Notes: generated by a model not told the origin, from the letters alone. 64,000 nt of DNA from Promethearchaeota archaeon (GCA_014730295.1 WJIN01000301.1:5880-69879); one strand, 5' to 3'; numbered from the stretch's first letter, positions 1-8,466 are shown. Translations and numbers: made by a program.

Positions 1-100
1 CGAGAAATCTTTTATCTAAATCTCTCTTTAGACATTGGATTATCTTATCATTGAGATTTCCTATTTTATGAAGAAATACACTTTTCAATGGTTTATCCAT
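1..100 (-). CDS. Probable archaemetzincin, N-terminal fragment cut by the window edge
   Basis: Reading leftward from an ATG at 100, 33 codons stay open to the window edge. The peptide begins MDKPLKSVFLHKIGNLND and continues with an IIQCLKRDLDKRF segment. This hydrophobic strand, I-G-x-(hydrophobic) turn and amphipathic helix resemble the start of archaemetzincins, zinc metalloproteases found in many archaea. The HExxH zinc motif would lie outside the window, so the call rests on the N-terminus alone. No clear ribosome site precedes the ATG. Bases 101 to about 384, up to the next gene's ribosome site, are AT-rich and show no convincing gene. Confidence 0.45.
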   Translation of the reverse strand, partial: MDKPLKSVFLHKIGNLNDKIIQCLKRDLDKRFL

Positions 101-396
101 TATGGTTTAAAAGATAAGACAAATAATTTAAATTTGAAGTGTTAAAATCATTAATCCTCAACAAATTTCTTTTTAGAACATGATATAGAAAGCTTATATT
201 GAACTCTATCAAAATAGAAGTGTGTCCATTTATTATGATAATTCCATAAAAATAATTGGGAAGATATAGGATCAGAAATACCATTCGTTAAAACCGAATT
301 TATATCTCTTTGATTTAAGATTTTTAAGGTAAAAACTCCTTTTATTAATTGGGAAAGTGTAAATTAAAAAAGATTTCCCAACCTAGGTGAAAAGTA

Positions 397-636
397 TTGA
401 ATTATTGTCCAATTTGTCATAATTTACTGGTTCCAAGAGACAATCATTTACATTGTAGGGTATGTGATAAAGACTATGAGCTATATAAGGATGAAGAAGG
501 AGAATATACTAATGTGCGAAGATTTGGAGCTGAAAAAAACGTAGAGGCGCCCGTTGTTGAGAAAGATTTAGAAGAGTCAATTTCCAAAAGAGACCGAGAA
601 TCACATGAAGAATTTTTTGGAACCGTAGAAAAATAA
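397..636 (+). CDS. Small zinc-ribbon protein, RPB9/TFS N-terminal type
   Basis: This 79-residue protein starts at a TTG seven bases after a GGTGA ribosome site; no ATG lies in a suitable place. Residues 4-23 carry CPIC and CRVC, a four-cysteine zinc ribbon with the spacing and surroundings (NxLvPrd, LhC) of the N-terminal ribbon of archaeal RNA polymerase subunit M/TFS and eukaryotic RPB9. The rest is acidic and basic tail; the second C-terminal ribbon of true TFS, with its catalytic acidic loop, is missing. It is therefore unlikely to be a transcript-cleavage factor and may be an RPB9-like subunit or an unrelated zinc protein. The gene stands alone. Confidence 0.6.
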   Translation: MNYCPICHNLLVPRDNHLHCRVCDKDYELYKDEEGEYTNVRRFGAEKNVEAPVVEKDLEESISKRDRESHEEFFGTVEK

Positions 637-729
637 CTACCTATTTAATCTTTATTTTGCACAGCATTCGAGAACTAAAATTGGATTAATTTTATGGTAA
701 TTCACCTTACAAAAAATAAAATTGGATAA

Positions 730-1404
730 TTATAGGGCATCTCCTTTAATTTCGAGATGATCAACAATATGAATGACACCCGCAGTGAAGCGTGCGGTAT
801 TCATGGCAGCATCATAGGCTCTCCAATCATTTACATCTCCTGATAAAGTAACAATTCCGTCTTCAACCAAGACATCAATTTTCTCCGCATCTACACTATA
901 GTTCCTTTCTAAAGCAGAGATAATATCTTCTGCAATCTCTTTATCGATAAAATTTTTTGTAGGAACAATAGTCAATGTATCATTAATTTCGAAAACTCCG
1001 GTAATTCCCGCTATAATATGCTCAATTCGAGATTTTTGCCAATATGATGGGACAGAGCCTTTTAAGATTACAATCCCGTTATTCACTATTACAACTATGT
1101 CCTTATCTTCAATATCAGAAGCTAATTCAAGAGCTTTTTTAACGTTTTCCCGTATTTCTTCGTCTGTTGGTACTTCAATTGTTGAGGGGAATGCCACAGT
1201 GATCTCATTAGCAACTGCCCGGACTCCATGAACACTCCATGCATCTGCAGATGCAGCTTTCTTTTCCGCAAAGCTTGCTACTGATCCTTCCAGAATAACA
1301 GTTCCATCCTCAATAGATACGGTAATATTTCCAGCATCCACCCGATCATCCCAATATAGTTGATCAACCACATCTTTTTTAATTTCTTCCTTTAATTCAC
1401 TCAT
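730..1404 (-). CDS. Protein of three BON domains
   Basis: The product has 224 residues and consists of three consecutive BON domains, each about 70 residues with the pattern I-x-V-x-V-x-D-G-x-V-x-L-x-G-x-V. BON domains are phospholipid- or ligand-binding modules first known from bacterial periplasmic proteins such as OsmY; this one has no signal peptide, so a cytoplasmic place is likely. An ATG 20 codons upstream (1464) is possible, but the ATG at 1404 follows a GGGTGA ribosome site eight bases away and begins directly at the first domain, so I prefer it. Function is unknown; cytosolic BON repeats in archaea are usually thought of as stress or envelope related. Confidence 0.8.
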   Translation of the reverse strand: MSELKEEIKKDVVDQLYWDDRVDAGNITVSIEDGTVILEGSVASFAEKKAASADAWSVHGVRAVANEITVAFPSTIEVPTDEEIRENVKKALELASDIEDKDIVVIVNNGIVILKGSVPSYWQKSRIEHIIAGITGVFEINDTLTIVPTKNFIDKEIAEDIISALERNYSVDAEKIDVLVEDGIVTLSGDVNDWRAYDAAMNTARFTAGVIHIVDHLEIKGDAL

Positions 1405-1599
1405 ATGTTTCACCCTATTGAAATTCTTTTTATTTACTAATTTTGTATTAACTCTCGAATCCAAAATATCTTGTGTGGAACGCTCTAGTTAAATACTGCA
1501 ATTATTGTTTTTATTTTTTTCATTAATAGATTATTGATGAGAAACAAGTATGATTTCTTTGATAATCCACTATTCCCCCTCACTGAAATAGACTTAGAG

Positions 1600-2199
1600 C
1601 TAAATTTTTCCAATCTCGGTATGAATTAATTTTTCTAACTTTTTAAAATCTTTCTGAAACTTATTTTTAATACTTGGAAATCTATATGCTGCCGCAGGAT
1701 GATAGGTAGGAAATAGAATTCTATTATTATATTCAAATATTTTTCCCGAAATCTCTTTTAATCTGAGCGTATCTTCCATAAGAGCGTTTATTGCGGTGGT
1801 CCCCAGTGTTACAATAATATTTGGATCAATAATTTCAATTTCTCTTTCTAATATAGGTAAACATGCTTTTACCTCTGATTTGGTTGGCTTTCTATTTTTG
1901 CGATAGTTATTCTGGGTTGGACGGTAGCGTACAACATTTCCAATCCATATCTTTTCCCTTTTTATTCCAATACTTTTAAGTGCTCTATTCAGAAACTCCC
2001 CCGCAAGACCCTGAAAAGGAATACCCTTTTTCTCCTCCTCTTTTCCTGGAGTCTCTCCTACAAAAAATAAGGGGCTATTAGGATCTCCATTACCTAAATC
2101 TGAAACAAAATCCTTCTTCTTAGCTATATCCAGGTTTCTACAATCTTCAGATATTGAACTCTTATTGTATAAATCTTCGAGGTTTTTTGTTTTATTCAT
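1600..2199 (-). CDS. Uracil-DNA glycosylase, family 4-like, with altered Fe-S cysteines
   Basis: The 199-residue product has the two active-site motifs of family 4/5 uracil-DNA glycosylases: GETPGKEE at 48-55 and HPAAAYR at 167-173. It should remove uracil from DNA to start base excision repair. Family members normally bind a 4Fe-4S cluster with four cysteines, a CxxC pair near the N-terminus, one in NVVKCRP and one about 20 residues later. Here only Cys20 and Cys113 remain: the first N-terminal position is not Cys, and the third is Tyr92 (NVVRYRP). The cluster is probably absent or changed. The fold core and catalytic motifs look intact, so activity is still likely. Confidence 0.8.
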   Translation of the reverse strand: MNKTKNLEDLYNKSSISEDCRNLDIAKKKDFVSDLGNGDPNSPLFFVGETPGKEEEKKGIPFQGLAGEFLNRALKSIGIKREKIWIGNVVRYRPTQNNYRKNRKPTKSEVKACLPILEREIEIIDPNIIVTLGTTAINALMEDTLRLKEISGKIFEYNNRILFPTYHPAAAYRFPSIKNKFQKDFKKLEKLIHTEIGKI

Positions 2200-2416
2200 A
2201 TTAATAAGAACTATTTCACTATAAAGTTAAATCTTTAGCTATAAATTCATTATCTCTGAAAAAATTATTATTCGAATTGGCACTTCATTTCATTGGATCG
2301 TCGGTAAGAATTTCAGAAACAGCTGTAAATAGATTATAATATTAAAAATTATAAGTGAATTTATAAAGAAGATCAATAAGAAAATAGAAAGAGTATAAAA
2401 CTGGAAATGATAAAAA

Positions 2417-3049
2417 ATGGTTGTAGTTAGATATTTGGGGAGAGCATGTGTGGAAATCATAAGTGATAATGACCATATCGTTATCGATCCTAATTTTGTT
2501 GAACTTCCAAGAAAAGGTGTAAATAAAATACTATTGAGTCATGAACACGATGACCACCTTTCCAATGAAGATATTTTGAAGATATACGAAAAATATGCCA
2601 GAGAAAATAAACAACTCAAAATTTTTGGACCAAAATCAACAAAAGAAAAAGTTGCGTTTGAGAAACTTTATGTAGTTAAAGCTGGCACGGTCATTGACTT
2701 GAAAGATGGAAAAATAGACGTATACAGTATTGATTGTTGGGGTGCTGATTCTTGCTTGGCATATCTGGTAAATATTGACGGAAAACGAATTTTACATACC
2801 GCAGATTCAGCCAATTATTCCGATAGGTTGCGAAATATCGAAAAAGCAGTAGATTGTTGCTTCGTAGCGTGTTTTGAAGATTATTATGACAACTATTTGC
2901 ATTTTGTCAAAACTATTCTTCCAAAATTAGCAGTTCCTTACCATTTTGGTCCTGATGAGATGCAAATGGGCGAGAATTTGGTTGAATATTTTAAAAAAAA
3001 TTATTTAAAAGTAGAATTATACAATCCCGGAGAAGAAATATCTATTTAA
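2417..3049 (+). CDS. Metallo-beta-lactamase fold hydrolase, UlaG-like
   Basis: This 210-residue protein has the metal-binding motif of the metallo-beta-lactamase superfamily, SHEHDDH (His42, His44, Asp46, His47), followed by HTADSA (His127, Asp130) and a late YHF histidine. The short layout resembles the UlaG/YycJ-like branch, whose members act on varied phosphoester or lactone substrates; the substrate here is unknown. A close paralogue at 6601-7236 shares the start, the HTADSA segment and the SDRLRN run but has lost the first metal motif. The 3' end overlaps the convergent ArsR gene by eight bases. Confidence 0.8.
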   Translation: MVVVRYLGRACVEIISDNDHIVIDPNFVELPRKGVNKILLSHEHDDHLSNEDILKIYEKYARENKQLKIFGPKSTKEKVAFEKLYVVKAGTVIDLKDGKIDVYSIDCWGADSCLAYLVNIDGKRILHTADSANYSDRLRNIEKAVDCCFVACFEDYYDNYLHFVKTILPKLAVPYHFGPDEMQMGENLVEYFKKNYLKVELYNPGEEISI

Positions 3050-3395
3050 AGTCAATTTTCAATGTCTTAATAATCAATTCCCATTGCTTTTCCTTCGAGA
3101 TGATGCCGCTCTCAACAATTAATTTCTTTCCTTCAATTAATCCCGCGTTTTCTAATTCTCTCAAATGATAATAAAGGGTTGGTTTTTTGAGCTTTTTATG
3201 ATGAGCATGTAAACATAATCCTTCACAATTATTATTTTTAGCAACTTTATCATTGTGAGCATGTTTTAAAGTATTGTAGATTTCCTCTGATGTTTTGGGC
3301 TCGTCCTTAATTATCTTAATGATATCCCATCGAATAGGACAATGGAGCGCTTTAATATAAGTTTCAATGTCATTTAAATCAATTTCTTTGGTCAT
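3042..3395 (-). CDS. ArsR-type winged-helix regulator with a His/Cys-rich insert
   Basis: The 117-residue product is an ArsR-like winged helix: HCPIRWDIIKII begins the DNA-binding core and KPTLYYHLRELENAGLI is the recognition helix and wing. Between the second and recognition helices sits an unusual insert, residues 45-66, rich in possible metal ligands (His45, His47, Cys57, Cys61, His63, His65, His66). Such a cluster beside the DNA-binding helix would let metal binding control DNA binding directly. It is divergent from a small Cys/His-rich gene and an ABC exporter, which are the likely targets. The metal is unknown; the His/Cys mix would suit Zn, Ni, Co or Cu. Confidence 0.75.
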   Translation of the reverse strand: MTKEIDLNDIETYIKALHCPIRWDIIKIIKDEPKTSEEIYNTLKHAHNDKVAKNNNCEGLCLHAHHKKLKKPTLYYHLRELENAGLIEGKKLIVESGIISKEKQWELIIKTLKIDFK

Positions 3396-3473
3396 TTTTA
3401 CCTCAGTTTTTTCTCAGTAATAACAGACTTTTAGATATATTTAAATATAATTAAGTAATAGATTTAATTAAGT

Positions 3474-3495
3474 CCCATACTTAACTGAGTGTGGG
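3474..3495. promoter_or_regulatory. Inverted repeat in the divergent ArsR promoter region
   Basis: CCCATACT and AGTGTGGG form an eight-base inverted repeat with one mismatch and a six-base spacer, in the space between the ArsR-like gene and the divergent 53-residue gene. A partly overlapping second symmetry (ACTTAAC at 3479, GTTTAAGT at 3496) surrounds it. The GC-rich arms stand out against AT-rich flanks. Its place suggests an operator for the neighbouring regulator; this is inference. Confidence 0.45.
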
Positions 3496-3562
3496 GTTTA
3501 AGTGTAATAATATTAGTTCAATTTAGGTTAAAAATTTAATTTATTATAAGGAGATATAAAAA

Positions 3563-3724
3563 ATGAAAGTTAAAGAATCAGAAGGATGTGCATGCGATAA
3601 GCCCGACATTAAAGAAAAGTTTGATGGAGGTCATTGCTCCCTAAATCAAATCATTAAATGTCATGGTGATCAACCAATTGATGAACTTTTCAAGCACATA
3701 GAATTAGAAAAGGACAATGAATAA
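3563..3724 (+). CDS. 53-residue Cys/His-rich protein, possible metal binder
   Basis: An ATG at 3563, behind an AAGGAG ribosome site, opens 53 codons. The peptide has GCACDKPD (Cys9, Cys11), GGHCSLNQ (His24, Cys25), KCHGD (Cys33, His34) and a late His45, so about seven of 53 residues are possible metal ligands. I do not recognise the family. It is divergent from the His/Cys-rich ArsR regulator across a region with an inverted repeat and lies 174 bases upstream of an ABC exporter. A metal-storing or metal-delivering protein controlled by the regulator is the simplest guess. The strong ribosome site and non-random composition support a real gene. Confidence 0.6.
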   Translation: MKVKESEGCACDKPDIKEKFDGGHCSLNQIIKCHGDQPIDELFKHIELEKDNE

Positions 3725-3898
3725 AGATTAGATGGCGAATAGAATGATACCATCTATGATTTAAAATCTATTACCAATTTTTTTAATATTGAGTAAAACA
3801 AGGTTAAATATATGGATAAAAAAAGTTGTAAATAAAAAAAACTCACAAAAAATATTCTAGAGAATGAGACATAAAAAAATTAAAATTAGGTGAAATAA

Positions 3899-4834
3899 AT
3901 GGAACAAAACGTTATAGAAGTATATGGTCTCACAAAAGATTTCGGAGAGATTTTAGCAGTTGATAAGATAGATTTTTCGGTGAATGAGGGTGAGATTTTT
4001 GGATTTCTGGGACCAAATGGAGCGGGAAAAACCACCACAATTCGAATGATGACGGGGGTGTTGAAGCCTACTTCGGGAACAATTGAAATCTATGGAAAAA
4101 ATATCTGGAAACATCAAATAATGGTTAAGCAGATTCTTGGGAACGTTCCCGAAATGGCGAATGTGTACATGGACTTAACAGGACTTCAGAATCTAAACTT
4201 TATTGGTGAAGTATATGGGATCCCTAAAGAAGTACGAAATGAACGCGCTTTAAAGCTGCTGAAGAAATTTGAACTGTTTGGGAGAAAAGATGCCCTAGCA
4301 AAAAGATATTCAAAAGGAATGAAACAAAGATTATTACTCTGTATGGCTCTTATGAGTGAACCGAAGATTTTATTTTTAGATGAACCCACCTCAGGATTAG
4401 ATGTGCAGTCTAGTATCATTATCAAGAATCTAATAAAAGAATATAACCAAAATGGAATGACTATATTTCTGACAACTCATAATATGGATGTAGCGAACGA
4501 GATGTGCCAAAGAATTGCGATAATTAACCGAGGGAAAATTATTCGACTAGACACTCCGGATAACCTACGAGCGATTGAAAAAGAATATCAGGCAATTGAT
4601 CTGCATCTTTCAGAAAAAGTAGATCTTGCTGATTTGGAGTCATTAAACGGTATAGATACGGTAAAGGAAGTGAAAACGTATTATCATCTTGTAGTAAACG
4701 ACATTGATGCTGCCATTGAACAAATTATCGCTTTTACAAGAGCTCAAAATATTAAAATTAAAAAACTCAATACACCAGAACCTTCTTTAGAGGAGGTATT
4801 CATCAATGTAATTAATGGAGGGGAGAACAATTAA
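3899..4834 (+). CDS. ABC transporter, ATP-binding subunit
   Basis: The 311-residue protein is a typical ABC-2 type exporter ATPase. It has Walker A GPNGAGKTT (about residue 39), the signature YSKGMKQR, Walker B ILFLDEPTSGLD and the H-loop TTHNMD. The C-terminal 80 residues form the extra domain common in CcmA/NatA/DrrA-like subunits. The ATG follows a GGTGA site. Its last 20 bases overlap the start of the permease gene, so the two are translated together and should form one exporter. The cargo is unknown; the upstream metal-type regulator and Cys/His protein raise the possibility of metal or stress response, without proof. Confidence 0.9.
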   Translation: MEQNVIEVYGLTKDFGEILAVDKIDFSVNEGEIFGFLGPNGAGKTTTIRMMTGVLKPTSGTIEIYGKNIWKHQIMVKQILGNVPEMANVYMDLTGLQNLNFIGEVYGIPKEVRNERALKLLKKFELFGRKDALAKRYSKGMKQRLLLCMALMSEPKILFLDEPTSGLDVQSSIIIKNLIKEYNQNGMTIFLTTHNMDVANEMCQRIAIINRGKIIRLDTPDNLRAIEKEYQAIDLHLSEKVDLADLESLNGIDTVKEVKTYYHLVVNDIDAAIEQIIAFTRAQNIKIKKLNTPEPSLEEVFINVINGGENN

Positions 4835-5615
4835 AGAAGACATTTTTAAAGAGCAATCAAAATTGGATATACTAATTGAACAAATAAGACGTTCATTTGC
4901 AGTGGCAAAAAAAGATCTCCGTATCTATTATAATAAAGGACCCGTTGTAATACAAGGGATTTTATTTCCCATAATGCTCTTCTTAGCCTTTACTGTGGGG
5001 AGAAACATCGTCCCAGTTTATATCATAACCGGCTTAATGGCGATGGTGCTCTTCCTCACATCAACCTCCATAGGGCCAGTAGTCTTTCCATGGGAAACTC
5101 GTCAAAAGACATTGGAACGATTGATAACATGCCCAATTTCTATTAAAACTATCTTGTTGGGAAATGTGTGGAGTTCTTTTATGTTTGGATGTATTTTCTC
5201 AAGCGTCCCGTTAATACTTGGAATCATTTTCTTCGGGCTTTGGAAAAGCATGAATTTATTCATCATTATCCCGGGAATTTTATTAGCTGCATTTGCGTTT
5301 TCCTCCTTCAGCTTAATTCTCTCGGTACCCCCCACAGACACCCCCGCTAGCACGATGATACTTACCATTATTATTAAATTTCCGCTGATTTTTATTAGTC
5401 CCTTATTTATACCGATATCGGTAAATGCTATGTATCTTATCTCCCCGTTGACGTTTTTCTTAGATATATTGAATATGGGGTTGGGTACATCAAGTGGATT
5501 GGGATCTTTTGGACTTCTCATTGATTTCGGGTATCTGATATTATTTGGCTTCGGATTTTTATTCTTGGCATTTAAATTACATTCCAAAACCCTTCAAAAG
5601 CGGTTTAAAGGTTAG
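4815..5615 (+). CDS. ABC-2 type permease subunit
   Basis: The 266-residue product has about 50 cytoplasmic residues and then six predicted membrane helices, the layout of ABC-2 permeases such as NatB/DrrB. Short motifs (MFGCIFSSVPL, PLTFFLDIL) fit that group. The chosen ATG lies inside the ATPase gene, giving a 20-base overlap; no later ATG comes before the first membrane helix, although a non-ATG start close behind the GGAGGGGAG run at 4817 cannot be excluded. It forms the channel partner of the preceding ATPase. Confidence 0.85.
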   Translation: MEGRTIKEDIFKEQSKLDILIEQIRRSFAVAKKDLRIYYNKGPVVIQGILFPIMLFLAFTVGRNIVPVYIITGLMAMVLFLTSTSIGPVVFPWETRQKTLERLITCPISIKTILLGNVWSSFMFGCIFSSVPLILGIIFFGLWKSMNLFIIIPGILLAAFAFSSFSLILSVPPTDTPASTMILTIIIKFPLIFISPLFIPISVNAMYLISPLTFFLDILNMGLGTSSGLGSFGLLIDFGYLILFGFGFLFLAFKLHSKTLQKRFKG

Positions 5616-5656
5616 ATGAAATTAAAAGACTCAAATAAACCCAAAAAGAAGTGATC

Positions 5657-5673
5657 TTTTTTTAATCTTTTTT
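5657..5673 (+). terminator. T-tract terminator after the ABC exporter
   Basis: Two runs of T (seven and six bases) separated by AATC lie about 40 bases past the permease stop. Archaeal RNA polymerase stops at such T-rich tracts without needing a hairpin. Confidence 0.5.
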
Positions 5674-5790
5674 GCTTGAAAAATAGTTGTTTTTCGAAAA
5701 TTCCTTATCTCAGCGTTTCAATAAAAGATAAAAGTTATAATACATAATATAATATATATACTCTTTATACTTTCAAGGAGTTAAACAAAC

Positions 5791-6429
5791 ATGTCCATGC
5801 AAAGAATCATTACTCAATTACATGAAAATAACAAGGAGTTTACTACCTCAGACGAGCTAAAGGAATACAGTCAAAAGCTCTACTATAACTATAATAATGT
5901 CATTAGCTATTTATTAAAACAAGGATATCTCTTAAAAATCTTTAAGGGTATTTTCTATGTCAAAAGCGATGAGGAGTATAAGAATAATAAACTCAAATAT
6001 TCACTATTGGAATTGGTTGGAAAGGGGTTGGAATTAAAGGGGATTAGCAAATGGTATTATGGCCTTTATACCGCTTTGAAGTTAAATCAATATCCAGTAG
6101 AAGAAGAAAAAGATTTATTTTTTATTATGAGCGACCGTCTCTTTAAAACTAAGCCAGTGGAAATTTCGGGACATTCTTTTAAATTTATTAAGTTAAAGTA
6201 TTCTCTTTTTGACTTTGGCATAATCGATCAAAAAGTTAAGTTTTCTAATTTAGAAAAAACGGTACTAGACTTCATTTATCTATGGAAATACAACGGGATT
6301 CATGCACAAAAGATTGTGGTCGATATAGCCGAGTATATGGATAAGGTGGAGGAGGAAAAGATATTAAAATATGCCCAGTATTATCCAAAAAGTAATAAAA
6401 GAATTCTTGAGGAAGCTCTAAAAAAATAG
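5791..6429 (+). CDS. AbiEi-like antitoxin or regulator, without a toxin partner
   Basis: The 212-residue protein has an N-terminal winged-helix part (residues 1-60, ending in KGIFYVKSDEEY) and a C-terminal part with GISKWYYGLYTAL and FSNLEKTVLDFIY. This order and these motifs recall AbiEi, the antitoxin and repressor half of the type IV AbiE system. In that system AbiEii, a nucleotidyltransferase-like toxin, follows directly; here the next gene is a metallo-beta-lactamase paralogue 170 bases later. It is therefore either an orphan, a system that has lost its toxin, or a regulator built on the same fold. A good ribosome site (AAGGAG) precedes the ATG. Confidence 0.5.
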   Translation: MSMQRIITQLHENNKEFTTSDELKEYSQKLYYNYNNVISYLLKQGYLLKIFKGIFYVKSDEEYKNNKLKYSLLELVGKGLELKGISKWYYGLYTALKLNQYPVEEEKDLFFIMSDRLFKTKPVEISGHSFKFIKLKYSLFDFGIIDQKVKFSNLEKTVLDFIYLWKYNGIHAQKIVVDIAEYMDKVEEEKILKYAQYYPKSNKRILEEALKK

Positions 6430-6600
6430 TATAATGAATAATTTAATTCAAATTTAGGACCTCTTCTCATTTTATATATATCTTCTCCCCTTTTATGATT
6501 AGATATATCAATACTTTAAAATACAAATCATTATAAAGAAATAGTCACATTAATACTCAAAGATTATTTTATACCATTATTTTATTTTATGTGATGAAAG

Positions 6601-7236
6601 ATGGTTGTCACTTGTCGTTTTTTAGGTAGGTCTTGTTTAGAATTAATTACGCTTAAAGGGCATTTTATTATTGATCCTAATTATTTACTTCCGCCCACAG
6701 AAGGAATAGGGCGTGTATTTTTCACACAAGGAAATATGTATCATTTTGATCCTCAAAAAATAAAAGAAATTCAAGAAAAATATGGTCCAGAAGAGGAAGA
6801 AGAGTTAGAAATTTATGGTCCTACGATTTTAGAAGAAGAAACTGAATTTGATATTAAAAAAGTGAAAGATGGAAAAACTATAGGTTTTGAGGATACGAAT
6901 GTGGAAATATTTGGGGTAGAATGTAAAAACGCGGAAGAATGTTTTTCCTATGTGTTTACTATCGGGGAGGTTAGGGTTCTTCATACCGCAGATTCAGCTC
7001 ATTTTTCTGACAGATTGCGAAATTTTCAGGAAAAAATCGATTTTTGTTTCATATCTTGTGAGGAGGAGAATTTTGATAATTATCTGGCATTTCTACAAAA
7101 GCTCAATCCGAAAGTTACCTTTCCGTATCATTTTATTGAGGGCGAGGAGGATCGGGCGAGGAAATTGGTTGAATATTTAATGAATAATGGATTAGAATCC
7201 TCATTTTTAGAAATCGGGGATGAGTTCGAGTTTTAG
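6601..7236 (+). CDS. Metallo-beta-lactamase paralogue with a lost metal site
   Basis: This 211-residue protein aligns end to end with the product of 2417-3049: same start (MVV, LGRxC), IIDPN, HTADSA, SDRLRN, FDNY and PYHF. The first metal motif, HxHxDH in the relative, is replaced by TQGNMYH (42-48), leaving only the last His. The second histidine motif is intact. The reading frame is open throughout and composition matches its neighbours, so this is not a decaying pseudogene but probably a protein kept for binding or regulation, possibly pairing with the active paralogue. That last point is inference. Confidence 0.75.
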   Translation: MVVTCRFLGRSCLELITLKGHFIIDPNYLLPPTEGIGRVFFTQGNMYHFDPQKIKEIQEKYGPEEEEELEIYGPTILEEETEFDIKKVKDGKTIGFEDTNVEIFGVECKNAEECFSYVFTIGEVRVLHTADSAHFSDRLRNFQEKIDFCFISCEEENFDNYLAFLQKLNPKVTFPYHFIEGEEDRARKLVEYLMNNGLESSFLEIGDEFEF

Positions 7237-7331
7237 GAATCAGTTTCTATAGTGTGTCCATTTTTTTATCTTAATCATAACTATATACTTCTTTATATCT
7301 AATTAAGAAAAATAGTTTGTTTTATTACTGT

Positions 7332-7880
7332 ATGACAGAAGAGTGGATTAATTCAAGAGGAGAAAAAGTATTAAGAGAATTGGGGATTTCAGAATCACAG
7401 AAAGTTGTTGATTTTGGTTCTGGAGAGGGAATTTATACTATAATTGCGTCCCAGATAGTGGGCGCTTCTGGGAGAATATTTAGCATTGATAATGATAAAG
7501 CCATTTTAGATGAGCTAAAACAGAAATTAAGATTAAAAAAGATTCAAAATGTTAAACTATTTCTTATGTCTAATGAGATTGAATTACCGCTTGCAGATAA
7601 CTCAGTGGATATATTTTTGCTATTTGATGTATATCATTTATTAGATACTCATCAGAGAAAAAAGATAATAGAAGAAGCAGCCAGAGTGCTACAGAAAAGC
7701 GGATTGTTATTGTATCACGCAACTCACTTAAAATCCTATAATATAAAAATTGAGCGTGTAAAGAATCGGATGATCAAAAATGGATTGATCTTCAAACAAA
7801 AGGTTAAAAAACTGATGTTTCACTGGAGTTGGATTGAAGAGGGGTTGATATTGATTTTTTCTAAAATTACTAAAGAATAG
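7332..7880 (+). CDS. Class I SAM-dependent methyltransferase
   Basis: The 182-residue product has the methyltransferase nucleotide-binding motif VVDFGSGEG (motif I), an acidic end of strand 2 (SIDND) and a post-motif loop (SVDIFLLFDVYHLL). It fits the UbiE/type-11 group that uses S-adenosylmethionine on small molecules or proteins; the substrate is not visible. A TTG 15 bases upstream is an alternative start, but the ATG begins closer to the conserved helix. The gene stands alone between a metallo-beta-lactamase paralogue and an Hsp20 gene. Confidence 0.75.
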   Translation: MTEEWINSRGEKVLRELGISESQKVVDFGSGEGIYTIIASQIVGASGRIFSIDNDKAILDELKQKLRLKKIQNVKLFLMSNEIELPLADNSVDIFLLFDVYHLLDTHQRKKIIEEAARVLQKSGLLLYHATHLKSYNIKIERVKNRMIKNGLIFKQKVKKLMFHWSWIEEGLILIFSKITKE

Positions 7881-8088
7881 GATTAGGTTTATCTAATTTT
7901 TTTCAAAAGATAATATACCTTATCGATTAATCGATTTAATCTATGAAGAAGATTAATACTTAAAACTAGAATAATTAGTTTTCTTACATTTTTTAGGGAT
8001 AAATTTCAATTTCTTTATATTTTATCAAATCAACATTAAAATATTTTTTTTTACACCTAAATACTGAAAAAAAATATAAGGTGAGAAA

Positions 8089-8442
8089 ATGACGGAATCA
8101 ATAATGAAAGAGGGAGAGGAAAAAGAAGAAATAAAAAAGGATGAACCGAGAAAGCGAATTTTTTCACCAGAGATGTGTTCATATTCCAACGAGGAAAATA
8201 CAGGCTATGTTATTGAAGTAGTTTTGCCCGGAGTTGAAAAGGATACTATCCATCTCAAAATGACAAATGAAGATATCTTCGTAACTGGGGAAAGTGATGC
8301 AATACGATATGTGGGCTCATATGGTTTATGCTGCCCCGTGGATACAAATAAAGCGCGAGCGAGATACAATAATGGTTTACTCAGAATTGAAGCGCCTTTC
8401 GAAGATATCGACTTAAAAACCGTTGAAGTCGATATTGAATAA
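8089..8442 (+). CDS. Hsp20/alpha-crystallin-like small heat-shock protein
   Basis: The 117-residue protein has a charged N-terminal arm of about 40 residues and an alpha-crystallin-like beta sandwich: YVIEVVLPGVEKDTIHLKM, a GESD strand and RARYNNGLLRIEAPF, which corresponds to the family's A-x-x-x-N-G-V-L-x-I stretch. Small heat-shock proteins hold unfolding proteins in soluble form without ATP. The C-terminal I-x-I/V tail is represented only by VEVDIE. A GGTGA site precedes the ATG. The gene is monocistronic. Confidence 0.8.
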   Translation: MTESIMKEGEEKEEIKKDEPRKRIFSPEMCSYSNEENTGYVIEVVLPGVEKDTIHLKMTNEDIFVTGESDAIRYVGSYGLCCPVDTNKARARYNNGLLRIEAPFEDIDLKTVEVDIE

Positions 8443-8466
8443 ACCAATCCTTCTATTTCTTCTTTT

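Noticed and set aside
93..284. 63-codon open frame on the minus strand near the left edge
   Set aside because: Low-complexity hydrophobic peptide from AT-rich sequence, with no ribosome site, and it overlaps the better archaemetzincin start.
397..636. Transcription factor S (TFS)
   Set aside because: Only the N-terminal zinc ribbon is present; the C-terminal ribbon with the cleavage loop is absent.
5102..5587. 161-codon open frame on the minus strand
   Set aside because: It lies wholly opposite the ABC permease, which has clear membrane helices and a partner gene. The antisense peptide shows no domain or ribosome site.
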